Assembly (NCBI GenBank): GCA_003217895.1
Contig: QHMS01000259.1
Location: 1-32,178 of the forward strand
Origin: Verrucomicrobiota bacterium
GTDB taxonomy: Bacteria; Verrucomicrobiota; Verrucomicrobiia; Chthoniobacterales; UBA10450
Length of the DNA: 32,178 nt
Reading direction: 5' to 3'
The notes below the pieces were generated by a model. That model saw nothing but the letters and a program-made list of their open reading frames with translations, searched no databases and had not been told where the DNA came from. A program made the position numbers and the translations under genes. Within the stretch, counting starts at the first letter, position 1. Each line of letters starts with the position of its first letter. This document shows, one piece after another, positions 1 to 8,357 of the stretch.

Positions 1-1
1 T

Positions 2-133
2 TCAAAGGCGAAAAAAATTCTTGGCTGGGAACCAAAAGTCCGGTTCCATCAACTTGTGCGAATCATGGTGGACGCGGACATGGATTTGCTCTCGCGGCAA
101 ACGCCGAGAGAACATCTCGGCAAATTGCCGTAG
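2..133 (+). CDS. gmd: GDP-mannose 4,6-dehydratase, C-terminal fragment (truncated by window edge)
   Basis: Frame 2 reads [43 protein letters not shown], matching the C-terminal KAK..LGWxPKV.F..LV.MMVDAD pattern of GDP-mannose dehydratases. Confidence 0.75.
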   Translation, partial: SKAKKILGWEPKVRFHQLVRIMVDADMDLLSRQTPREHLGKLP

Positions 134-172
134 GTAGCGACGGTGCGCTGCACCGCAGAGCGATCTCCCTAC
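130..172. repeat. Inverted-repeat element (class C), GTAGG...CCTAC with internal CGGTGCGCTGCACCG hairpin
   Basis: Direct reading: outer arms GTAGG/CCTAC; inner GGTGC-GCT-GCACC hairpin. Confidence 0.6.
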
Positions 173-792
173 CGGATCGCGAGCGTGCCGCGAGCAACAT
201 AGCCCGGGGTAGCCGACGCCAACCCCTTGTCAATAATGGTTACCCCCGCCCCGATTCCTACGATGTCGTATAAATTTATGATGTCTCTCGAGCGCATTCG
301 AATGCATCCATAACTGGCAGGCGTGCCGATCAGCCGCTCCTCCGGTGTGCCGTGGATGTAGATATCCCGGGTGAACGCGTTGGCATTTTGCGGCTCGAGT
401 CCGCGCAACCAGAGAATGCGCGTCACGATCGGATCCCGGCCCGGCGAATCCGGGAGGACAATTTCACCAGTGCGCCGCCGATCTTTGAAGACCGTGCCCG
501 GTGGCGCATTATCGCCAATTTTTTCCGCGATCTGCAATTGACCCAATGGCGTGTACCTGCTGCCTCGCCAATCGCCGAGACCGAACTTGGACGTGGAGAC
601 AGGATAAATGGCCATCAGATTGCCGCGGTCGAGGAGGGCTAACTTTTGCTCGCGTGTGCTGATCACGATTTGATGCCGCGTGTCGGGCGCTGCGCACGAT
701 GCGATGAAGAGCGCGAGAAGCAATGTGGCACACGCTTCCAGCGCATATCTCGTTGGCAGGATGCCGATGCCGCGTGGTTCATTGATTTTCAT
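169..792 (-). CDS. L,D-transpeptidase (YkuD family), probable lipoprotein
   Basis: MKINEPRG...LLLALFIASCAAP lipobox; IHGTPEERLIGTPASYGCIRMRSRDI YkuD motif; start overlaps tatD stop (ATGA). Confidence 0.85.
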   Translation of the reverse strand: MKINEPRGIGILPTRYALEACATLLLALFIASCAAPDTRHQIVISTREQKLALLDRGNLMAIYPVSTSKFGLGDWRGSRYTPLGQLQIAEKIGDNAPPGTVFKDRRRTGEIVLPDSPGRDPIVTRILWLRGLEPQNANAFTRDIYIHGTPEERLIGTPASYGCIRMRSRDIINLYDIVGIGAGVTIIDKGLASATPGYVARGTLAIR

Positions 793-1652
793 TTGCGATT
801 GAACCTGAAAAAGTTCTCTGCGGTTTCGGTTGTTGCTTCGGCAATTTCTTCTAACGGAACCTGCCGTGCTGCAGCGATCGCTTCCGCTACGAGGCGGGTA
901 TGCGCAGGTTCGCAGCGTTTTCCGCGAAAAGGGACAGGCGCCAGATATGGACAATCGGTTTCCACCATGAATTTCCAGAGCGGGATTTGTGCCGAGACTT
1001 CTCGCACGGCCGCACCGTTTTTAAAAGTTACGATTCCGGTAAACGAAACGAGGTGGTCAAGATCGAGAACTTCGTTTGCCTCATCCAGCGTGCCTCCGAA
1101 ACAATGAAAAACGCCGCGCAATTTCCCCGTGTATGGCTGCACCATTTTCAACGTGTCCTCCCACGCGTCGCGTTGATGGATCACTGCGTTGAGCCCCAGC
1201 TCAACGGCGAGGTCGAGTTGTTGTTGAAACAGGCTCGCTTGTTTCGATTTGTAAGCGCCGTCGCGAATTTGCGCTTCGATTTCTTCGTCGGTCTCAGTGC
1301 GCAGCGCGGTCATGACCTGGACCTGCTTTTCCTTTGCCACTTCTTCGCTCGGCAGACGATGATAATCGAGTCCCGTCTCGCCGATCGCCACAACGCGCGG
1401 GTGCTTTGCCAGCTCGCGCAGCGGCGTAAAAACATCTTCCTCCGCTTCTTCAACGTAAGCGGGATGAACTCCAATGACCGCGTAGACGGCCGGATATTTC
1501 TCCGCAAGATTGATTGCTTGCCGGCTGCTCTCGATCGACGTGCCGATCGTTACGATGCGTGTTACTCCCGCTTCTGCCGCGCGACGAAGCACGTCCTCGA
1601 GATCATTGGCAAAATCAGGGTAATCAAGATGCGCGTGCGTTTCGATGAGCAT
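789..1652 (-). CDS. tatD: TatD family metal-dependent hydrolase
   Basis: MLIETHAHLDYPDF, GETGLDYHR, VIHQRDA, FHCFGG, VETDCPYLAPVPFRGKRCEP: TatD/YcfH motifs. Confidence 0.92.
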   Translation of the reverse strand: MLIETHAHLDYPDFANDLEDVLRRAAEAGVTRIVTIGTSIESSRQAINLAEKYPAVYAVIGVHPAYVEEAEEDVFTPLRELAKHPRVVAIGETGLDYHRLPSEEVAKEKQVQVMTALRTETDEEIEAQIRDGAYKSKQASLFQQQLDLAVELGLNAVIHQRDAWEDTLKMVQPYTGKLRGVFHCFGGTLDEANEVLDLDHLVSFTGIVTFKNGAAVREVSAQIPLWKFMVETDCPYLAPVPFRGKRCEPAHTRLVAEAIAAARQVPLEEIAEATTETAENFFRFNRK

Positions 1653-1659
1653 TTATTGA

Positions 1660-1721
1660 TTGTAGGGCGTTTCGGTGAAACACCAACTCGGGCGGCGTCC
1701 GCCGCGGCGGACGCGCTACAG
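1660..1721. repeat. Inverted-repeat element (class C) with perfect 20-nt palindrome GCGTCCGCCGCGGCGGACGC
   Basis: TTGTAGGGCGTTTCGGTGAAACACC...GGCGTCCGCCGCGGCGGACGCGCTACAG between tatD start and fabH stop. Confidence 0.7.
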
Positions 1722-1723
1722 TT

Positions 1724-2746
1724 TCACCATTCGAGTATCGTGCTCGCCCAGGTGAGTCCGCCCCCGAAAACAACCATTAGAACATAGTCGCCGCGCTTGA
1801 TCCGACCGGTGCGATTGGCTTCGTCGAGCGCGATCGCTACGGCCGCAGCGGACGTATTGCCGTAGCGATCCAGATTCACAAACATCTTGTCGCGCGAAAT
1901 GCCGAGCCGATCGGCAATGGCATCAATGATGCGCAGATTTGCTTGGTGCGGAATGAAGCAGGCAATGTCTTCGATTGAAAGCCCGGCTTGATCGAGGGCT
2001 TTTTTCGCTGCGTTAAGCATGGCGATGACGGCTTGTTTGTACACTTCCTTTCCGGTCATGTGGATTGTTGCTAAATGCATGCCCGCATTTTCCCGCGTGA
2101 TAGGGCACCGCGAACCGCCGCCCGGCATGAACAAAATGTCAGTGTACTGGGCGTCGCTGCCGATATGGGTGGCAATTACGCCATGAGCGCTCCCCCGGTG
2201 GCGCAAAATCGCTGCGCCGGCGCCGTCTCCAAAAAGAACGCAGGTGTTGCGATCGGTCCAATTGGTGATCGATGTCAATTTCTCAGCCCCGATCACAAGG
2301 ACGGTGTCGTGCGTGTGTGAGGTAATGAATTGCTGTGCGATTTCCAAGCCAAAGAGAAAGCCTGCACATGCTGCCGCTATATCGAGGCAAGCGGCATTGG
2401 TCGCTCCGATCTTCTTCTGAACGAAGCAGGCCGTGGCTGGGAAAAGCATATCGGGAGTTGCCGTTGCCACGATAATGAGATCGATTTCCTTCGGCGAAAT
2501 CTTGGCTTGCTCCATTGCCTTGAGCGCGGCCTTGGTTGCCATATCGCTGGTGTTTTCATCCTTTGCGGCGATGCGGCGCTCCTTGATGCCGGTGCGCGTA
2601 GTGATCCAGTCGTCGCTGGTATCGACCATGCGCGAGAGGTCCTCATTGGTCAGAACCTTTTCGGGCACATAACTTCCTGTGCCGATGATTGAGACCGTGC
2701 GCAGCGTTTTACTGGAGCGCGGGCTCGAGCGGGGCTGTCGTTTCAT
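1724..2746 (-). CDS. fabH: 3-oxoacyl-ACP synthase III
   Basis: SIIGTGSYVPEKVLTNEDL, DWITTRTGIKERRIA, ACAGFLFGL, PHQANLRIIDAIADRLG, GNTSAAAVAIAL; FabH family with C-H-N residues. Confidence 0.95.
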   Translation of the reverse strand: MKRQPRSSPRSSKTLRTVSIIGTGSYVPEKVLTNEDLSRMVDTSDDWITTRTGIKERRIAAKDENTSDMATKAALKAMEQAKISPKEIDLIIVATATPDMLFPATACFVQKKIGATNAACLDIAAACAGFLFGLEIAQQFITSHTHDTVLVIGAEKLTSITNWTDRNTCVLFGDGAGAAILRHRGSAHGVIATHIGSDAQYTDILFMPGGGSRCPITRENAGMHLATIHMTGKEVYKQAVIAMLNAAKKALDQAGLSIEDIACFIPHQANLRIIDAIADRLGISRDKMFVNLDRYGNTSAAAVAIALDEANRTGRIKRGDYVLMVVFGGGLTWASTILEW

Positions 2747-3740
2747 GATAACGGCGAATCTCCTCGACGATATGCGGGTTCACCTGCTGTTCAATGGACT
2801 CGGCCGCCACTCGTAGCGCATTTTTGATCGCCAACGGCGTGCTCGCACCGTGCGCGATGATGCAAATGCCATTCACACCAAGCAGCGGCATGCCGCCGTA
2901 CTCTTCATAATTCGTTTTGTCTTTGATTACGCGAAATGCCTTCCGCGCCAGATAGGCCGCAACCATGTGAATTTTAGAGCGCGTCAATTCCTGTTTAAGC
3001 CATTTGAAAATCGCCACTGAAATCGATTCGCACGTTTTCAAAATCACGTTGCCGACAAAACCGTCACATACAACCACTTCCACCGGGTCTTCAAACAAAT
3101 GCCGGCCTTCGATGTTGCCCCGAAAATTCAGCGAGCTCTTCTTCAACATTTTGAAGGCCTCTTTTGTCAGGTCGTTGCCTTTGACATCTTCTTCGCCTAA
3201 CGAAATCAAACCGACCCGCGGGTTTTTATAGCGGAGAACGTGGCTGGAATAGACCGAGCCCATGATGGCGTATTGCAAAAGGTGTTCCGGGCGCGCGTCG
3301 ATATTTGCGCCGGCGTCGATCAAAACAAAAACATTAAACTGCGTAGGCAAGACCGCCGCGATGCCGGGCCGGTCGATCCCCTGAAGCGTGCGTAATTTAA
3401 TCATGCTCGCAGCGACGGCCGCGCCTGTGTGCCCGGCGCTCACCACCGCGTCCGCATCACCGCGCTTCACCACATCGACAGCGCGACTGATTGATGAATC
3501 TTTTTTTCGACGAACGGCTGTCCAGGCGCGATCGCTCATCTCGACGACTTGAGTGGAATGCACAATGTCGACGCGCGAATCGTTGCACTGATGTTTGCGC
3601 AACTCGTTTACTATCTCGGCGGAGTCTCCGACGAGATAAAGCTTCTTAATCTGCTGGTACTCGCGCAACGCCATCACGGCGCCAGCAACGAGGTTAGGCG
3701 GGCCAAAGTCACCGCCCATCGCATCGAGGGCGATCTTCAT
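2709..3740 (-). CDS. plsX: Phosphate acyltransferase PlsX
   Basis: MKIALDAMGGDFGPPNLVAGAV, SAGHTGAAVAASMIKLRTLQGIDRPGIAAVLP, LLGVNGICIIAHGAS; adjacent to fabH and rpmF. Confidence 0.95.
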   Translation of the reverse strand: MKIALDAMGGDFGPPNLVAGAVMALREYQQIKKLYLVGDSAEIVNELRKHQCNDSRVDIVHSTQVVEMSDRAWTAVRRKKDSSISRAVDVVKRGDADAVVSAGHTGAAVAASMIKLRTLQGIDRPGIAAVLPTQFNVFVLIDAGANIDARPEHLLQYAIMGSVYSSHVLRYKNPRVGLISLGEEDVKGNDLTKEAFKMLKKSSLNFRGNIEGRHLFEDPVEVVVCDGFVGNVILKTCESISVAIFKWLKQELTRSKIHMVAAYLARKAFRVIKDKTNYEEYGGMPLLGVNGICIIAHGASTPLAIKNALRVAAESIEQQVNPHIVEEIRRYHETTAPLEPALQ

Positions 3741-3797
3741 TAGTCCGAAACTTTGCAAACTTTAGTCGCCGAATGCAAAGTGAAAATTAGAGCGGCC

Positions 3798-3850
3798 TTA
3801 AAGCGTTGTAGCTTTGTCTTTTATCACTTTAATGGTTCAACGCTTCTACG
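3798..3850. repeat. Inverted repeat with TTAAAGCGTTG...CAACGCTTCTACG arms (class B word element)
   Basis: AAGCGTTG / CAACGCTT arms in plsX-rpmF gap. Confidence 0.55.
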
Positions 3851-3860
3851 AGTTTACGTG

Positions 3861-4043
3861 TTACTTGCTTTCGAGCGTCAACACCTGTCGACTGCGGTAA
3901 TAGCCGCACGATGGGCAGGCGATGTGCGAGGGGACGCTGCTTCCGCACTGAGAGCACTTGTTCAGATGCGCAGCGTGCCAACGGTTCGCTGCTTTGCGCA
4001 TGCGTAAGCGCATCTTGGATGTTTTGCGTTTTGGGACTCCCAT
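3861..4043 (-). CDS. rpmF: 50S ribosomal protein L32
   Basis: MGVPKRKTSKMRLRMRKAANRWHAAHLNKCSQCGSSVPSHIACPSCGYYRSRQVL; C-x2-C...C-x2-C zinc motif. Confidence 0.95.
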   Translation of the reverse strand: MGVPKRKTSKMRLRMRKAANRWHAAHLNKCSQCGSSVPSHIACPSCGYYRSRQVLTLESK

Positions 4044-4099
4044 AGCAGGCGGTTACAGAAGCATCATTCGTCGGAATTACAACCACCACCTGGGTGATT

Positions 4100-4170
4100 C
4101 GTTTAACCGTTAAAGCGTTAAATCGGGGCCGCTTCAATCCTCCAACGGTTCCACGCTTCAACGTTTTAGC
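4100..4170. repeat. Tandem 8-mer word element in inverted arms (AACCGTTA AAGCGTTA AATCGG ... CCAACGGTTCCACGCTTCAACG)
   Basis: Direct reading; right arm overlaps the stop codon of the DUF177 ORF. Confidence 0.6.
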
Positions 4171-4604
4171 TTCAATTGATCCAGCGCGCTCCAATCCGAC
4201 TTCCGCTTCATCCGCTGCTCTGTAGTCTTGACCTGTTTCGCCTTGCAAACTCGATTGCCATCCCTGTCGCAATGCGGATGCGCTGGGAGATTTAGTAAAA
4301 TTTCCTCGCGAATAGAGGGGGTAAGATCGACCGTCTCAGGCCCGTGGAGCTCCATGTGTACGGCGAATGCCGGCACGCGGATCTCGTACACGAATTTTTC
4401 CAGACATGACACGCAAAACAGCTCAACTGGCTGGGACAGCGAGCCATTCGCCCAAAGCGCGAGTCCTGCCACGCCAAGGTCGAGATCGTAATGCAAACGC
4501 CCAACGCAACGGATTCCCTCCGATTCCAGTTCCTGGATCGGGCAATCCTCTTCTCCTTCCAGATGCAGACCCTGAGCTGGAATTTGTTTCAGATGCACTT
4601 TCAT
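4158..4604 (-). CDS. YceD/DUF177 family protein
   Basis: MKVHLKQIPAQGLHLEGEE...CVSCLEKFVYEIRV...D.TPSIREEILLNLPAHPHC; synteny with rpmF-plsX-fabH. Confidence 0.85.
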   Translation of the reverse strand: MKVHLKQIPAQGLHLEGEEDCPIQELESEGIRCVGRLHYDLDLGVAGLALWANGSLSQPVELFCVSCLEKFVYEIRVPAFAVHMELHGPETVDLTPSIREEILLNLPAHPHCDRDGNRVCKAKQVKTTEQRMKRKSDWSALDQLKLKR

Positions 4605-4626
4605 GAGCCGATCCCTTTCGCATGTG

Positions 4627-5103
4627 TTAACTACATTTCCTACCCAGCGCTTTCGCCACACATGCTGGAACAAACCTCGAGACATCCCCGCCGAGGCGCG
4701 CGATTTCTTTCACGATGCGGGAGCTGAGATACGTGTATTCCTCCTTTGGCATTAAGAAAATCGTTTCTACCGCGGCAGCCAGTTTTCGATTCATCAGCGC
4801 CATTTGAAATTCGAACTCGAAATCGGATACCGCCCGCAAACCGCGGATTACCGCTCCCGCGCTCTCTGCCCTGGCAAACTCGACAAGTAGTCCGCTGAAT
4901 TCAGCGATTCGCACACCGCCGATCGTGCCGGCGGTCTCTCGCAGCAAATCGAGTCGTTCCTTTAACGAGAAAAGCGGTTGTTTCTCGTCATTGTGCGCGA
5001 CAGCCACCACGACTTCGTCGAACAGTTTTCGCGCACGCTCAATCACATCCAAATGACCGTTTGTCACCGGATCGAAGCTGCCGGGATAAATCGCGCGTCG
5101 CAT
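4627..5103 (-). CDS. coaD: Phosphopantetheine adenylyltransferase
   Basis: MRRAIYPGSFDPVTNGHLDVIERARKLFDEVVVAVAHN; IRGLRAVSDFEFEFQMALMNRKL; YTYLSSRIVKEIARLGGDVSRFVP. Confidence 0.97.
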   Translation of the reverse strand: MRRAIYPGSFDPVTNGHLDVIERARKLFDEVVVAVAHNDEKQPLFSLKERLDLLRETAGTIGGVRIAEFSGLLVEFARAESAGAVIRGLRAVSDFEFEFQMALMNRKLAAAVETIFLMPKEEYTYLSSRIVKEIARLGGDVSRFVPACVAKALGRKCS

Positions 5104-5163
5104 TTGCGAAAATTCGCAGAGGAAATGGAAAATGGAAAGCGGATTGAGATACAATCCCGAAGC

Positions 5164-5243
5164 ACGAATGACGAATGAAGCCCGAAAGTCCGAATGACGA
5201 AGAAGCCCTATCATGATGGTTCGTCATTCGGATTTCGTCATTC
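5164..5243. repeat. Word element ACGAATG-ACGAATG... with 13-bp hairpin TCCGAATGACGAA/TTCGTCATTCGGA
   Basis: Perfect arms 5189-5201 and 5220-5232, plus additional GAATGACGAATGA / TTTCGTCATTC copies outside. Confidence 0.75.
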
Positions 5244-5294
5244 TTTCCCTGAGTTGCCTAATGCTCACGAGACACGAAGTTGACGTTCACTTCG

Positions 5295-6122
5295 ATGCGC
5301 GATCCATCGTCTTACAAAACCATTGCCGTAGCGACGGCGTTTTCGCCGCGCTTCAAGCAGGTTTTTGCCGAAGCAAAGCGAATCCGAGAACGTTTTTCCG
5401 CCGATCTTCATCTGATCTACGCCGGCAAGCCAAATGAAGAAACGGCAAAGAAGTTTCACGATGCGCTCACAGAGCTGCAGCTTCCTACCGATTCAACGAT
5501 TCATTATGAAGAAGGAGACCCGGCTGATGCTATTTTGCGCATACTCGCTCGTGAGAAGATCGACATGGTAGTAGCGGGCGCTCTGGAGAAGGAAGTGGTG
5601 TTGCATCCGTTTCTGGGCAACGTCGCGCGCCGGCTTGTGCGAGAAGCGCCCTGCTCGGTAATGCTTTTCACCAAACCGCTCGTGAACCCTAGACCGCTGA
5701 GCAGGATCGTTTTTATTGCTAATTATAGCGACCACGGACTACAAGCCTTGATAAGCACGCTGCCGCTCGCTGCGGCGGAATCATGCGAAAGGCTTTATGT
5801 TATCCGTGTCATTACCACTTTCGATGAAGCCCGCGCATCGATTCGCGCCGATGCAGGAAGACATGAAAATCTCAGACGGGACGATGATGAAGAAGAGGCG
5901 CTGGAAAAATTTGTTTTATCAGCTGGCGCAACCGAAGTGCCGATCGAAGCCCGCTGCATCCGCGGGAATACTGGATTGATTGCTTCGGATTTTGTTCAAT
6001 CGGTGAACGCCGATTTGCTTGTGGTGCCGCTGCAGAAAAAGGGCGAAACCAGCCAGCCGCTGCCTAGTAACATCGCTTGGATCACCGACGTCATTCCGTG
6101 CAGTCTCTGGGTGATCCGCTGA
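5295..6122 (+). CDS. Universal stress protein, two UspA-like domains
   Basis: YKTIAVATAFSPRFKQVFAEAKRI...HYEEGDPADAILRILAREKIDMVVAGAL...NVARRLVREAPCSVMLF, then a second degenerate domain ending SLWVIR. Confidence 0.8.
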   Translation: MRDPSSYKTIAVATAFSPRFKQVFAEAKRIRERFSADLHLIYAGKPNEETAKKFHDALTELQLPTDSTIHYEEGDPADAILRILAREKIDMVVAGALEKEVVLHPFLGNVARRLVREAPCSVMLFTKPLVNPRPLSRIVFIANYSDHGLQALISTLPLAAAESCERLYVIRVITTFDEARASIRADAGRHENLRRDDDEEEALEKFVLSAGATEVPIEARCIRGNTGLIASDFVQSVNADLLVVPLQKKGETSQPLPSNIAWITDVIPCSLWVIR

Positions 6123-6149
6123 ATTAAGTTGCATCGATCACGCATGATT

Positions 6150-6215
6150 TTGTAGAGGCGCTTGTGTCAAGCGCCTTCCTTTTAAAGTCGGCGGTTGACA
6201 CAACCGACGGTACAA
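6150..6215. repeat. Inverted-repeat element (class C) with two hairpins GGCGCTTGTGTCAAGCGCC and GGTTGACACAACC
   Basis: Outer TTGTAGAGG...GGTACAA ends; two internal perfect stems. Confidence 0.75.
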
Positions 6216-6221
6216 CGACGC

Positions 6222-6956
6222 ATGGAACCTGAATTTCAACCCTACGGTCTGCCGCATCTCACGGTCATCTTTCTCACGATCGTGCTGCCGTTCGCGCTTG
6301 CCGCCATCGTGCGGCGCGCAAAATCACAGCGAGTTGAAAACGTGATTATCGCTGTCCTCTCGGCCGTGCTCGTCTTGAACTACGTCGTCTATTTGGTTTT
6401 TATCCGCAGCCATGGCGTTGCGAATTGGCAGGAAATGTTGCCGATGCAGATGTGCGACTGGGGCATGGTCGTTGTGATCGTGGCGATGTGCACCGGAAAT
6501 CAGCGTTGGTTCGAAGTGGCATATTTCTGGGGGATTGGCGGCACGTTGCAGGCTGTGCTCACGCCAAACCTGCGCTTTGGCTTTCCAGATTGGCGGTTTA
6601 TCAGTTTTTTCACCTCGCACTGCGGTATCATCATTGGCGTGATTTTCCTGATGTTAACCCGCCGATACCGGCCGTATCCGATGTCGATCGTGCGCGTGTG
6701 GCTGTGGTCGGAGTTTTATTTTGTGGTCACGTTTATCGCCGACGAACTAACTGGCTTCAACTACGGCTTTTTGCTGCATAAACCCGAGGCGTTTTCCATT
6801 TTGAGTTTTCTTTCCGATTCGCGCCCGCTGTACCTTCTGCAAATGCACGGAGTCGCACTGGTCTTTTTTCTCGGGTTGTATGCTCCATTCGCAATTTACG
6901 ATCTTTGGAAGGGAAAATCTCTAAAGAACGCAGGAAAACAGGAAGCAGCCCTTTAA
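6222..6956 (+). CDS. TIGR02206-like (YwaF-type) integral membrane protein
   Basis: Multiple hydrophobic helices; MLPMQMCDWGMVVVIVAM, YFWGIGGTLQAVLTPNL, FFTSHCGIIIGVIFLM, FNYGFLLHKP. Confidence 0.7.
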   Translation: MEPEFQPYGLPHLTVIFLTIVLPFALAAIVRRAKSQRVENVIIAVLSAVLVLNYVVYLVFIRSHGVANWQEMLPMQMCDWGMVVVIVAMCTGNQRWFEVAYFWGIGGTLQAVLTPNLRFGFPDWRFISFFTSHCGIIIGVIFLMLTRRYRPYPMSIVRVWLWSEFYFVVTFIADELTGFNYGFLLHKPEAFSILSFLSDSRPLYLLQMHGVALVFFLGLYAPFAIYDLWKGKSLKNAGKQEAAL

Positions 6957-6987
6957 ATTTCCTACGTTCCTGCTTTCCTTAGAGATT
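6916..6987. repeat. Inverted repeat AATCTCTAAAGAACGCAGGAAAACAGGAAG...TTTCCTACGTTCCTGCTTTCCTTAGAGATT
   Basis: Imperfect long arms; the left arm encodes the C-terminus of the TIGR02206-like protein and the right arm ends 1 nt before the kdsA ATG. Confidence 0.7.
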
Positions 6988-6988
6988 C

Positions 6989-7810
6989 ATGGCCAAATCA
7001 AAACCATTGCAGATCGGGAAGATCAGTATTGGCGGCAAACGCCCAGCGTTTATTCTCGGGCCGTGTGTGATGGAGTCGGAGAAGTTTGTCTGGCGCATGG
7101 CCAAAAGGATCGCCGAGATTTGCGCCACCGCAGACGTTGATTTCATTTTTAAGGCCTCGTACGACAAGGCAAATCGAACTTCAGTCCGTTCGTTTCGCGG
7201 AATCGGCGTACGGGAAGGCTGCGACATTCTTTCGGCCATTGGGCGTGACCTGAAAATGCCAGTCACGACCGACGTTCATTCTCCGAAGGAAGCGGAGCTC
7301 GCTGGCGAATGGATCAATATGTTGCAAATCCCGGCGTTTCTGTGCCGGCAAACGGATCTGCTGCGCGCTGCGGCGGAAACAGGTCGCGCGATCAATGTGA
7401 AAAAGGGTCAGTTCCTCGCGCCATGGGACGTGCGAAACATTGCCGAAAAACTGATCGCCTTCGGCAACTCAAAGTTTTGTTTCACGGAGCGCGGTACGAC
7501 GTTTGGCTATAACAATCTCGTCGCCGACATGCGCTCGCTCTATTGGATGCGCGAAGCGGGATATCGCGTGATCTTTGACGCGACGCATTCTGTGCAGCGG
7601 CCAGGTGGGGCAGGGGACTCGACATCGGGTGACGGCGTCCTCGCCCCGGCGCTGGCCCGGGCCGCCATGGCCACAGGCTGCGATGGGATCTTTATGGAGG
7701 TGCACGAAAATCCGGTGCGCGCATTGTCGGATGGGCCGAATCAGATTCCGCTAAAGGATTTGCCGAAGCATCTGCGCATGTTAAAGGCTATTCATGCTGC
7801 CGTTTCGTAG
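6989..7810 (+). CDS. kdsA: 3-deoxy-8-phosphooctulonate synthase
   Basis: FILGPCVMESEKF, FKASYDKANRTSVRSFRGIGVREG, TDVHSPKEAELAGEWINMLQIPAFLCRQTDLL, NVKKGQFLAPWD, FDATHSVQRPGG. Confidence 0.96.
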   Translation: MAKSKPLQIGKISIGGKRPAFILGPCVMESEKFVWRMAKRIAEICATADVDFIFKASYDKANRTSVRSFRGIGVREGCDILSAIGRDLKMPVTTDVHSPKEAELAGEWINMLQIPAFLCRQTDLLRAAAETGRAINVKKGQFLAPWDVRNIAEKLIAFGNSKFCFTERGTTFGYNNLVADMRSLYWMREAGYRVIFDATHSVQRPGGAGDSTSGDGVLAPALARAAMATGCDGIFMEVHENPVRALSDGPNQIPLKDLPKHLRMLKAIHAAVS

Positions 7811-8357
7811 CGGTCGCTCTGCATATCGGGGTTGGCTTGTGTGGTTGTTATCGGTCGCGTTGTCCGTTTTAATCTCGGCGCCTCACCTGGCCGGCCAGTC
7901 AAAGGGCCGTAGAAAGAAGGCTCGCGCGACAGCGACGCCGAGCGCCTCTCTCGGCGAACAGAACTTAACAAACATCCCCCTGCCAATCGGCCATGAAGCC
8001 AAGGGCCTTGTGTTGCCGGATTTCGATGGCGAAGGCCATCTGCGGGGAAGATTTGAAGCAGGAACAGCGCACCGGATTGATCAGGAACATATAGGATTTG
8101 AACGCCTCAAAATTACGACCTATACCCCGGGGAATCAGCCCGATCTGCAAATCGACATGCACACGTCGGTACTGGATTTAAAAACCCGGGTCCTCAGTTC
8201 GCAGGAACGCACGACGATCCACCGCGCGGATTTCAACATTGCTGGCGATTCAGTGTATTTCGATACGAACACCCGGACCGGGCGATTGATCGGGAATGTG
8301 AAAATGGTGATCACTGATCAATCGCATTTGACTGCCAAACCGAACAGCGGCGAATGA
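7794..8357 (+). CDS. lptC: LPS export ABC transporter periplasmic protein LptC-like
   Basis: N-terminal hydrophobic anchor; OstA/LptC-like beta repeats (DLKTRVLSSQERTTIHRADFNIAGDSVYFDTNTRTGRLIGNVKM); position between kdsA and lptA-lptB. Confidence 0.6.
   Translation: MLPFRSGRSAYRGWLVWLLSVALSVLISAPHLAGQSKGRRKKARATATPSASLGEQNLTNIPLPIGHEAKGLVLPDFDGEGHLRGRFEAGTAHRIDQEHIGFERLKITTYTPGNQPDLQIDMHTSVLDLKTRVLSSQERTTIHRADFNIAGDSVYFDTNTRTGRLIGNVKMVITDQSHLTAKPNSGE

Noticed and set aside
789-1652. Insertion of about 30 residues in TatD (VMTALRTETDEEIEAQIRDGAYKSKQ)
   Set aside because: From recall similar insertions occur in TatD proteins of related phyla; in frame with all motifs intact, so not treated as novel.
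900-1787. 295-aa plus-strand ORF antisense to tatD
   Set aside because: Shadow ORF of a well-conserved gene; low-complexity basic composition and no recognisable motifs.
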